64,000 nucleotides of DNA, taken from assembly GCA_025766275.1 (NCBI GenBank), contig JAFKAC010000074.1:62001-126000 (forward strand). The letters run 5' to 3'. The notes under the pieces were generated by a model. It was not told the DNA's origin. It ran no database searches and worked only from the letters and a program-made list of their open reading frames with translations. The translations under genes and the position numbers were made by a program. This DNA is from Lactarius indigo (Eukaryota; Basidiomycota; Agaricomycetes; Russulales; Russulaceae). Of the stretch, positions 1 to 9,492 are shown one piece after another (position 1 is the stretch's first letter; each line of letters starts with the position of its first letter).

Positions 1-291
1 AAGTTCTTGTGCGTCAACGTCACAGTTGTAATTTCTTCCTGCTGGTCGTACAATATCCCAGCAGTGATCTATAGGGTTCCAAGTAACCTCAGTCCAACAA
101 AGGTGTTTGAAATTGAACTCAACGGGTCGAAAATGGTTTGGACCGTTGAACTCCACAAAGTATCCAGTGTCCTCTCCTTGTTCTCTCCACTGGGCCGCTC
201 CTAAGAATCTTGTTGGTACGTTATGATCTCCTCGTTGTTCAATGTGATAGGGATGGAAAGACGTCCACTGATCTCTGGTCAAGTACGCCAT
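1..291 (-). CDS. Ty3/gypsy Gag N-terminus, partial (element E0)
   Basis: This is an open frame of 97 codons that starts at ATG 289-291 and runs off the left edge of the window. It aligns along its whole length with the Gag N-termini at 13380 and 18034. Shared blocks include TRDQWT, NVPTRFL, FNGP, PVEFNF, HLCW and TWNPID. Gag is the structural protein that packages element RNA, but this N-terminal module has no zinc knuckle; in the other copies the knuckle lies far downstream. This copy begins with a proper ATG, whereas the other two have GTG at the same place. The rest of the element lies outside the window, so intactness cannot be judged. Confidence 0.85.
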   Translation of the reverse strand, partial: MAYLTRDQWTSFHPYHIEQRGDHNVPTRFLGAAQWREQGEDTGYFVEFNGPNHFRPVEFNFKHLCWTEVTWNPIDHCWDIVRPAGRNYNCDVDAQEL

Positions 292-298
292 GATGAGG

Positions 299-309
299 AT
301 CTTGGTCTT
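299..309 (-). promoter_or_regulatory. Primer-binding site of E0 (self-priming type)
   Basis: On the minus strand, two bases after the 5' LTR, the sequence AAGACCAAGAT occurs. The same 11-mer lies at the same place in both other 5' ends of the window. It is complementary to ATCTTGGTCTT inside the LTR and is not an obvious tRNA 3' end. Confidence 0.6.
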
Positions 310-311
310 AA

Positions 312-787
312 TGTTACGCTCCACTGGTGTTAGTCCGACTTGGACTTGAAATAGGTGTAATTGACTTAGCAGAGACTAGGCGAATGGGGACTTCGTATCA
401 ACCCAACGCAAGCTGAACAGGGGCACGCTGGCACACGCTGCAGCAAAGATGAAGAAGTACTATCTTTTGGCGGATAGTAGTGGAAGTGTTCTTAGCTCAA
501 GGTCAAGGCAAACAGGAGACAAGTCAAGTGGTGGATTGAAGAAGACCAAGATGGGGTTCTTGGTCTTCTAGAGCGACTACTTATACAGATACGCGCAGGC
601 TTTAAAGCGCCACTGGAACAATAGGAAACCAATAGCGTAACTAGCTCGAACCCTAGTACAGCTATCCTAGGAATGAGTCATACACGAGCCACAATCACAT
701 GTGTACTAATATGCTGACTGATATGATGTAAGTGTCCATGACTAATACTGAGTTGGTCCGTAGTCATAACCAGTTGTGATCGTAACA
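312..787 (-). repeat. 5' LTR of Ty3/gypsy element E0
   Basis: A 476-bp LTR with TGTTACG...CGTAACA ends on the plus strand. It sits directly upstream of the minus-strand gag and PBS, so it is the 5' LTR. It contains the AAGACCAAGA...CTTGGTCTT hairpin found in all LTRs of the window. It is closely similar to the LTR at 62542-63049 (shared start, the AACAGGGGCAC segment, and the CTAGTAC / CATACATGAG-like blocks), so both belong to one subfamily. The bases just outside (788 on) should hold the target-site duplication, whose partner is outside the window. Confidence 0.85.
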
Positions 788-1330
788 AGAGAAGGATGAA
801 ATGGAAGAGCTGGAGGGAATGGAGGCAGTCAGACCAGTTGAGGACTTGAGGGCTTATCTCAGGGGCATTAGTGAGCAGTAGTTTAAAGAGAAATTTATTT
901 GCAACAAGGCTATATACATGTATTTGTACCTAGGAATGAACTATATAAAAGTAGGGGACCTGTGCGACTCACCTGGGGTGGCCAGAGAGGGAAAAGGGGG
1001 TGGGAAGAGAAAGGGGGGTGTGGAGGGCAAGAGGAGGGTGCGCGAGGGCTGTCCAAGGGTGTCTGAGGGCATCTGAGGGCCTTCCGAGGGTGTCCGAGGC
1101 ATCCAGGGGCACCCGATGGTCGTCCGAAGGTGGGCGGGTGCCAGTGCTGGCAGTGAGGGTGGTAGCAGTGGCAGCAGCGGCAATGCAAGGGCAGTGGCGA
1201 CGCAAGGGCAGTGGTGGTGGCGGCAACGCAAGGGCGGTGGCAACGCGAGGGCAGTGGCAGCGGTGACAGCAAGGGTGGTGGCAGCAGCACCAACAGCTGC
1301 GCGGTGGCCAGAGGAGCGGCGATGGGCGGC
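788..1330. other. Intergenic; no supported gene
   Basis: Between the E0 LTR and the minisatellite the sequence becomes strongly G-rich on the plus strand from about 960. A TATA-like CTATATAAAAG lies at 940-950. No conserved coding frame is visible. Confidence 0.5.
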
Positions 1331-1979
1331 GATGGGCGGCAACCAGAGTGAGGGGTGGCGAGGGGCAATGAGCAGCGGCGACCAGAGCAAGGGGCGGCGA
1401 GGGGCGGTGAGCGGTGACGAGTGGCAACCAGAGCAGGCGAGGGGCAGCGAGTGGCGACCAGAGCAGGTGAGCGGCGGCGAGTGGCAACCAGAGCAGGTGA
1501 GCGGCGACCAGAGCAGGCGAGCGGCGACCAGAGCGAGTGAGGGGTGGCAAGTGGCGATGAGCGGCAACGAGCAGCAACCAGAGAGAGCGAGTGGCGGCGA
1601 GTGGCGACGAGCGGCAGCGAGGGGCAACCAGAGCAAGCGAGGGGCAACCAGAGCAAGCGAGGGGCAACCAGAGCAAGCGAGGGGCAACCAGAGCAAGCGA
1701 GGGGCAACCAGAGCAAGCGAGGGGCAACCAGAGCAAGCGAGGGGCAACCAGAGCAAGCGAGGGGCAACCAGAGCAAGCGAGGGGCAACCAGAGCAAGCGA
1801 GGGGCAACCAGAGCAAGCGAGGGGCAACCAGAGCAAGCGAGGGGCAACCAGAGCAAGCGAGGGGCAACCAGAGCAAGCGAGGGGCAACCAGAGCAAGCGA
1901 GGGGCAACCAGAGCAAGCGAGGGGCAACCAGAGCAAGCGAGGGGCAACCAGAGCAAGCGAGGGGCGGCGAGAGCACAGA
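1331..1979. repeat. 20-bp minisatellite with degenerate shoulder
   Basis: From 1621 to 1960 the unit GGGGCAACCAGAGCAAGCGA is repeated 17 times in a row without a visible mismatch. From about 1331 to 1620 the same motif occurs in decayed, irregular form (GTGGCAACCAGAGCAGG and variants). The unit length is not a multiple of 3, so each frame cycles through all three phases and encodes a 20-residue repeat. No stop arises in several frames on either strand. The long open frames here are therefore a by-product of composition and are not taken as genes. Confidence 0.95.
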
Positions 1980-2158
1980 AAAGGCCAGAGGTCGGCAGGT
2001 GGACAATGCGAACAGCATGCAGACAGCACACAGACCTCTGGCCAGTTTGTGCAGAGGAGGGACGACGGGGGGGGATTCAAATTTTCAGACCCAGGGCTTG
2101 ACTTGTCTGTACAATTTGAGGGTTGAATTCACACACGTTAGACCTCCAATGTGGTTTC

Positions 2159-2345
2159 ATTGGCTTGGCTGACTCAGGCTACCCAAAAAGGTACAATTTT
2201 CTATTCGTACTTTTGGGTGGCTTGAGCCGGCTCAGCCTAGCTTGAGCCAGCTCAATTTGGAGTGGCTCAGCTCAGCTCGTCCTTTTTTGGTCGAGCTGTG
2301 CTTAGCTGAGCCAAGCCAAGCTGAGCCGAGCCATGGCAACACTAG
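2159..2345. repeat. AGCTGAGCC-rich dispersed repeat, copy 1
   Basis: Dense, partly palindromic use of TTGAGCC / GGCTCAG / AGCTGAGCC words ends in GAGCCGAGCCATGGCAACAC at about 2322-2341. The reverse complement of that terminal string occurs at about 61993-62012, followed by similar AGCTGAGCC-rich DNA. An internal inverted pair, CTACCCAAAAAGGTAC and GTACTTTTGGGTGG, is also present. This suggests a non-autonomous mobile repeat, class unknown. Confidence 0.5.
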
Positions 2346-3378
2346 GGTGGGGTAATCTAAGAAATTTCCATATTTGGCATTTAATTTCCTTTTTGGGGTA
2401 GGGGGGGGGGGGGGAAGGGCCCAACCCCTTAAAAAAATTTACCAACCCTGTGCAATTTTAAGAATTCCAGCCCCCCCTTGTGGTCACCTGACTCACCTTG
2501 CGCTGGTGCGCCAAACAATGACAGTTAAGATGTGGGGATGCATGGCTAATCTATGAGCACCCAAGGGGGTTTGCCATCATGATTGCACAATGAAAGTAGG
2601 TGGTTGGTGGTCATTACCACCGTGGCAAGACAGGTGGCAAGGAACCAGCATTGAACAAAGAGATAGTGAGACCGAGGCCGATGGCATCGACAACGCACAT
2701 GTGTACTAGTAACAATAGGTCAGTAAAATGTATAATAGGAAGAGCTGCACCCTTGCCAGAGACAAAGGGGTGGTGTGGTCAAGGTAGTGGAGCGAGCTTG
2801 ACATCCTCAAAGGGTAGGTGATATGGGCAATGCAACAGAGGCAGGGTGTCAAGGGACAAAAACACCATGGGGCATGGGGATGCGCAGCATGTCTATGAGT
2901 GGCCAAGGGGCAGTTTGCAAGGCAAATACGGGTGGCTGTTGTCATTTGATATGATATGACGAAGGAGAGAACTAAGGGGTGAAGAGGAAGTGTGTGTGTA
3001 TGCATGTGTGAGGGAAGGGGAGTGTTAAGATCGATGGCGGGGTGGGACACCATGTGGGGTGGGACACCTTGAGAACCGAGAACATGAGACTCATATGGCA
3101 GCTAAAACGAGCCATTGAAAATTGTGTGCAACTATAACTTGGCCATGAGAGTTAGCCAGAAATTATATGCACATATCATTCAGCCACAAGAACCATCCAA
3201 AAATTGTACGCACTTACAACTTAGCATGAGACTTTCACAGAAATTATAAGTGCTTACAAATGAACTGCCTGTGACCCACAGGATCATAAGCACTGATATC
3301 ACTGATATAAAATCCATTGGTGATTGTGGCTCAATTACAAGTGATTGTTATTTTGTTATAATAATAATATGAGCTTAA
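2346..3378. other. Intergenic; no supported gene
   Basis: The region contains a poly-G tract (about 2398-2414), purine-rich low-complexity stretches, and several short AATTGTA/CTTACAA-type near-repeats at 3110-3270. No frame shows protein-like composition or recognisable motifs. Confidence 0.5.
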
Positions 3379-3393
3379 GTGTGGTTATAACCT

Positions 3394-4355
3394 TTTTTTT
3401 TTTTTTTTTTTGGAGAGCGTTTTATTTCCGGTAACTACCTTGTCCCTAATTACCGAAAATAAGTGCTAGATAGCAGGAGATTTACCATCAGCCCTATCTA
3501 GCCCGCATGTAGCCAGGCCGAAGCCCAGATGTGAGGGAAGATGCCTTTATGCACGCCCCATGGTGTTTGGGGTAGTGTGGGACTCAGTGCATGTGATCAT
3601 CTCAGGTCCAGACGCTATGTGCTCTCCTACCCACTAAAACCTCACTGTTGATCATCAAGTTGGGCGGTAGTTCCCGTTCCCGGCTGGGGGCTTCCTTCCA
3701 TGTGCTGTCCACTGACTGCATCATGGCACTACTCCTCTTAGTCTTAGTCATGATTATCTTGTTGTTTGTCAATGGTGTTCCCTTGATCACTCATAGCCAT
3801 CAGTTTTTGATCTCATGGGCAGAGTGAAGCGGTTGGCTTTCAATGTGTGCTCCTCAAGGATTCAAGGAGTCATGTGTAGTGTGTTTGGTTTATTTTCATC
3901 ATATTTGTTTGTACATGCATAGTTTTATTTGGCAACTATTTGGCTAAGTTGTGCTTGTATTTGGTGGTAGTTGAAAACTGGGTTCTGGGCAGGCGACAGG
4001 GTCAAGCTGCGTATTATCATGTTCAGAGAAATCCTGTTGGTTGGGTTCTCTTTATGCCATATTGAAGTCTTTACTGAGTATGTGACTACGTTTCGACATC
4101 CAGGGGGGTTTTATTGGGTTTGGCAGTGGGTATTATGATTTCCCGCAGGTTGATGACTGGTAGACATACAGGACAGGCATTACACGACATTGGTGCGTTG
4201 TGTTGGTGAAAAGGTCCCTATGATGGGTGGGTTCATTATGATTAAGACATTTTAGGGGGCCGTCGGTGACCAAGGGTGTACTAGACACCCATCCTTGCCC
4301 CAGTTTTTACCGTGGGAAAAACCGCCTATGGTGGTGGTTGCGGTTCAAGGAGCCC
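3394..4355 (-). mobile_element. Retroposon with poly(A) tail and 15-bp TSD
   Basis: The insert is bounded by two identical copies of GTGTGGTTATAACCT (3379-3393 and 4356-4370). At its left border is a run of T (3393-3411). Read on the minus strand, this is a 3' poly(A) tail preceded by GGAAATAAAACGCTC, which contains an AATAAA-like signal. Long TSD plus poly(A) is the signature of target-primed reverse transcription (LINE, SINE or processed RNA). The roughly 960 bp carry no reverse-transcriptase motif, so it is either a 5'-truncated LINE 3' end or an RNA copied in trans. Class unresolved. Confidence 0.8.
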
Positions 4356-4492
4356 GTGTGGTTATAACCTACATAAGCTCTTTTAATTTTGGTAAGCACC
4401 TAAAATTTTAATTTTAATTTGCTGATGGAGTACATAGGAGTTAAACTCACCTCTCTGCTTTCCCTTTTGTTATAAGAAACAATTGACCTCCG

Positions 4493-6414
4493 AGTAAGTC
4501 CTTTAGCTCTTTTTTTTTATCTCTCTTAGCTACTGATCTTTCGTTTCCCAGTGGCTTCTAAGTCGCCCCTCAATCTCGAACCGGACTTCCTCAAGCTGTG
4601 CCTTGCCACCTTTGAGAATCAGGCAAACCATTCTCCCATCTCCCCGACGCCCACGCTCATTTCTTCTCTCAAAGCCTCCGTCTTTGCCAAGCTTGACGTC
4701 GACGGTCCGGAGCGGGAAGACCAAGGAGGACATCGTAGTCTCTGACCCGTCCCGTCTCACCAACTACTACCCGCCGGCATATAAGGACTTCTACGGCTTG
4801 CCCAGCAACCCTCCATGCGTCTGGAAGACGGGCCCAGCCTGGAGCGAACGCACGGGCCCGGAATCGCATCGTATTATTCGTGAAGCCCGCCCTGTCTACG
4901 GCCACCCTATCGCCGACCAATGGCACACTATCGGAACGGGTATCTATCGGTTACTCGACTCTCGGGCTGTCAAGTGGACTTCGATCGACCCAGTCGCTTT
5001 TGCCGAACAGGGGCAGGTGAAACCGTTCTGCCCACTCCTTATGTGGATCGGGGTCTATCCCGAGTCTCTCCTCTGCCACACTGCCATGCATGCGGCTGAG
5101 GCCATCAAGAGGATCCTTGCTCGGGTTGGCTTCCCCGAGATCGAGGTCGCTTTTCGTGAATCGGTCGTTACCCGATCTGTCGCTCCGGGTCCCAAGTTGC
5201 TTCCCTTCAATCCCCTTCGGGACCCTGTCCCCGAACTCCTCAAGCCCTTCACGCCCACGCTCGGCCTCTCCATAGCGCCGCTGAAGACGCCGTACTACGA
5301 GGGCACAGGAGCCCTATACCTCCGCCTCAGCAGCGCTGACAAGCGCACCGTCCTCCTGACCGTCGCCCACGTCGCTCGTCCTCCTCCCGCGTTCACCAAC
5401 ACGGGTGTGTCGCGCAGGCGCAACAGTCAGGCTGCTGAGGAGATCGTCGCGCTCGGGAACGAGGGTTATAGCAAAGCTATCACGAGTATGCTGAGTGCGA
5501 TTGGCGACCTCGCTAGCTCGATCGACATCTGGAACGACAATATTGCTAGGTTGCCCGAGCCCGCCGAGGGCGAGGAGGAGGATGAGGAGACGACCGAAAA
5601 GCGCCAGGAGTACCTGGACCTGGTGGACAAGGCGAAGAAGAAGATCGAGAAGATAAACAGGCTTCACAGCGACGTCATCAGGTTTAGGACGATCCCAGCA
5701 CTGCGCACCATCGGTTTCGTCCTCCATGCCGAACCCATCGCCGTCAGCGACGGACCCCACAAGTTCACCCGCGACTGGGCGCTGGTCGAACTCTACGAGG
5801 ACAAGATCGACTGGGGCTCGTTCAAGGGCAACAAGGTCTATATTGGTATGTTTTCCATCGCTAGCCACAGTATCGTTCCACTGTTTTAGCTGACCATTAT
5901 ATTTATCCCCGCAGGCGGGAACCTCTCGTCGTCCGACTACCGCAAGATCATGTTCCCCCGACCCGAGGACCAGGCCGGCTACAAGTACCCGCGCGACGGT
6001 CTCCTCCAGGCCTATGGCGTCGTGAAGGATAAGGAGATCCGCTCACCCCAGCAGCTCGACGCCAACGGCTACAGGTGCCTCCACGTGGTGAAGAACGGCC
6101 TGACCACGGGCACCACCGTAGGTCGCGTCAACGGGTTGGACTCGTTCACTCGCGTCTATACCGAATACGGACTCGAGGAGACGTCCGTCGAGGTAGCCGT
6201 CCTACCTTGCGACAGGAAGCGGGGCGCCTTCTCTGCCCCCGGAGATTCTGGCGCCATCGTCCTCGAGAGGGGCGGCGCCATCGTCGGCATGCTCACCGGC
6301 GGTGGAGGCGCGACTGATGAGACCGACACCACCTACGTGACCCCGTACTGGTGGCTCGACGAGCAGATTAAGAAGGTCTTTCCCGGCAGCTACCTCTACG
6401 ACATCGTCCAGTAG
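4493..6414 (+). CDS. Trypsin-fold serine protease-like protein
   Basis: About 597 residues. His of a TVAHVARP motif (codon at 5368), Asp of DWALVE (5773) and Ser of APGDSGAIV (6247) match the His-Asp-Ser triad of the S1 fold, so proteolysis is plausible; substrate and location are unknown. No signal peptide is evident. A charged helical, coiled-coil-like insert (about 5560-5690) lies between His and Asp. The second intron, 5846-5914, is well supported (GTATGT...CCCGCAG, frame kept). For the start, an intron 4494-4551 (GTAAGT...TTTCCCAG) would join A4493 to TG4552 and make ATG GCT TCT AAG. The first exon then needs a one-base shift at the GGG of 4714-4716 to reach the main frame, so either the start model is wrong or the copy carries a frameshift. 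Ends at TAG 6412-6414. Confidence 0.65.
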
Positions 6415-7881
6415 ATGGTGAACTCGACGCGCAACGGGCTCCTCAACGGGCTCTTCAATGGACTTTTCCCCTTTTATGTCGTCTCGTCCGTCTCGTCTCG
6501 TCTCCTCGCTCGCATCCCCCCCTGGTGAATTAAGTACGTTCTCGTTCAAAGTCTCTAGTCGTGTTATTGGTATGTCTATTGTTTGTCGACGTGTGCGCGT
6601 ATGTTCGCGTTGTGTTCTCGTTCTTGCGTGTATGTGTTACTTATTGTATCAAGCTCGTGCGTTTCGGTGTTCCTGCTGTAGCAAAAAAATGACTTTGTCT
6701 GTGCGTCACAAAATTCTCGGCTTTACAGAGTATAGTACTGGTATGGGTAGTATAAAGGGTGCTCGAAAGCGAGCCCCTAAATGCAATCGGTTTAACCCTT
6801 CCATCCATTCTCTCGTCGCAAAGTCGCGCGTTTTCGCTCAATTAACGCTCTTTTCGCTACTTGGACTCATTCCCCGGTTCATAACCTCACTACCCCCCCC
6901 TCCCCCCTCCGTCCTATTCCGTCCTGCTTGTCTATATATTGTCAGCTCGTGTTGATGCTGACGTGGTGGATTGCGGCCTAGGTTCGTCTTGTTCTCTCTC
7001 TTTGCTTTCCTTTTCGCGCATGACTAACACCGTCTGTTCTTGATACATAGGTAGACTTCTCATTCTCGTCGACTCGTCGTGTACGTCTTGGACTAAGTCG
7101 TGCCTTGCGACTATGCCTCTCTTTCTCTCTTCTGCTCACCGACTTCAGGAAGGCGACTAAAGGTCGATGGCGACTAAAAGTCCATGTCAGTTTCGTCTCG
7201 CAACTTCGTTCCGCAAGTGTGAGTACCCATTACTAGCGGGAGTTCGAGACACAGAAACTGACGAGATGTACAGTCAAGGTCTTGGGGCACAGCTCCGTCA
7301 CTATCATTGACTCGACGAACCTCTTGCTCTCGTGCACGCCTGACAGGACATCAAGCAGCGGTAGACTGTAGTCCTCGTGTGAGACGGGCCCTGTTAAAAC
7401 GAAACGGCCACCACCAACCTTGAACCTTGTAATCGTAGGTGTAGAGTAACCAGGTACTTCGCCAGTCCCAGTCCTTCGTCTCTCCGTCGTACAATGACCC
7501 AAGGCTGCTGCGTTTGATTCGTTGAAGATGACACAAGTCAGAATCGAACGCGTACTCTCCACACTCAGGAAACAGACTCGAATTAGCGGCGAACGACGTT
7601 GGGCTTATGGAGGATCTTTGGGGGTTCGACTCGCTAGATGTTGGAGGACTGTGCCTGCAAGACTGAGTAAGCGTTTTCTCAGCCCTCGTAAATAGCCTAT
7701 CCAGTGTTGAGCGAGCCACAGTGTGGCCGGTGTGCCGAGTGATCGGCACACAGGAACAGGGTGTGTCCCTTGGGGTCACCGGTGTGTAGGATTCAAGCTA
7801 GGATTTCGCACGGAGATGTTACAATCGAGCAGGGCATACAAGTACGATGTTACAGTCTTACAGATCTCGACATCGTTTAGT
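6415..7881. other. Intergenic between convergent genes; no supported gene
   Basis: The two flanking genes point towards each other, so this stretch should contain both 3' ends. Short open frames on either strand lack conserved motifs and change frame without plausible splice sites. A C-rich tract lies at about 6892-6908. Confidence 0.45.
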
Positions 7882-9492
7882 TCATAGTTTTGTCTCGGGT
7901 GACGCGTCCGCCTTTTCCAATACTGCTCCCCGCTTCGCCCATATCTCCTCGATGCTCTTGTAGCCACTCAGCCCAAGAGTAATCTCCGTTTCCGCGAGGA
8001 GAGATCGGAGGACCTCCTCGACGCCCTGCTCCCCAGCGATAGCGAGCCCATACATGAACGGCCGTCCAACTGCAACCCACATTAATAAAGGGATCATGGC
8101 CAATCAAACATGTGCGTACTTAAGACGCCCTGTGCGCCCATCGCAATCGCCTTGATGACGTCGCTCCCCTGACGGATCCCCGAGTCGAACAGCACCGTGA
8201 ACGTTCCTTCCTTCTGGGCACGGAGCACCCTCGACGATGCCGTGATCTTCTCCAGGGCAGAGAACGACGAAATCGCGCCGTCTACCTGCCGTCCACCTGC
8301 AAACTGTCAGTACAACGGTCCGCGATCCGGATGACTGATCCATGCACCATGATTGGACACGACGATACCGTCCATCTGGGCGTCCATAGCCGCGTGGGCG
8401 TCATCCACCGATTGGACGCCCTTGAGCACGATAGGGCCGTCCCAGCTCTCACGTAGGAACTTGAGGTCCTCCCACGTGCGGAACATACCCGAGTTGGCCT
8501 CCTGCAGCCACCCAGCACCGAGCTTGAGCGCTAGGGCCGCCTGCTCGTCGTCGGCCCCTGGTGCGAGACGTTGGCGGAACGCATCCAGGTTGAGCGGGAA
8601 TGCAGGTCGCTCATCCGGACGCACCGGGAGACCCATGCGCTGCATGAATACGGGGTCCGATGTGCCCACCTGCACCCCGAGACCAGCGGCGAATGGGAGG
8701 TACGCGGTGTCGAGGTCGTGAGGTCGCCAGCCGAGCAAGAAGGTGTCCAGGGTGACGACAAGCGCAGTGAAGCCCGCCGCCTTGGCACGGCCCAGGATCG
8801 AGAGCGTCACGTCATTGTTGCGCGGCCTGCAGTATATTTTATATCACAAAGATTGTTATTAGCACCACGCAAAAACGAAACGCGTACCAGTATAGCTGGT
8901 ACCACCGGTGCCCATTGCCATTGGCCGTGGCCACGGCTTCGATGGAGCGCGTGCTGGCGGTCGACATGATGAATGGCACTCCGACGGTCGCTGCGGCGCT
9001 TGCAGTGGCGAGCTCGCCATCCTTGTGTAGGATGCCTTGTACCCCTACAGGAGCGATGAGCACCGGCGAAGGGAGCTTAACCCCGAACAAGGTAGTCTAG
9101 GGACGCAACCGGGTCAGCTCGGGGCGCCGGGAGCAAGTAGGCGCCATATACTTCAAGGTTGCGGTCGGTAGCGTTGCGGAGCATACGAGGGACGATGCGC
9201 CATTGCTGAAGTGCCTCGAGGTTGTTCCTATACGTGTTGCAGGTCCCGGCACTACCAAAGGTGTACATGTAGGCAGCTGACGGTCACGACGCGATCGTTT
9301 AATGGGAGATGCATCAGATCGGCATGCATGCGGCCAGTGCGCACCATGATTGCCTTTCGTCACTTCGCGTGCCTTGGCCTCGACGGCACGATGGTCATAC
9401 GAACCATTGACTGGACGCCTGTCCGTCAAGTAGATCTGAGTGAGCAAGGAAGACCATGTCGTTTTCGGGACGGATGAGTTGTCGTCGGCCAT
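7882..9492 (-). CDS. FMN-dependent alpha-hydroxy-acid dehydrogenase (lactate 2-monooxygenase-like)
   Basis: Predicted 441 residues in six exons: 9492-9345, 9276-9152, 9096-8888, 8826-8348, 8296-8120, 8069-7882. All five introns are 50-68 bp with GT-AG ends and the frame is kept throughout. The product should be a TIM-barrel flavoenzyme that oxidises L-2-hydroxy acids with FMN. Landmarks in order: FGSAGTCNTYRNN, the LPSPVLIAPVG substrate/FMN strand, WYQLYWPRNND, LVVTLDT, LKGVQSVDDA, VSNHGGRQVDG with the catalytic His, FDSGIRQGSD (FMN phosphate binding) and IGRPFMYGLAI. The start ATG at 9492 gives MADDNSS; an upstream in-frame ATG at 9543 is possible. No heme (cytochrome b5) domain precedes it, which argues against flavocytochrome b2. 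Exact substrate unknown. Confidence 0.9.

Noticed and set aside
910..2126. Long open frames on both strands over the 20-bp repeat array
   Set aside because: They arise from a stop-free repeat unit whose length is not a multiple of 3. No start context, splice pattern or recognisable domain supports a protein.
7233..7779. Minus-strand open frames downstream of the dehydrogenase gene
   Set aside because: They overlap each other in different frames and have no conserved motif or splice continuity. Probably chance.
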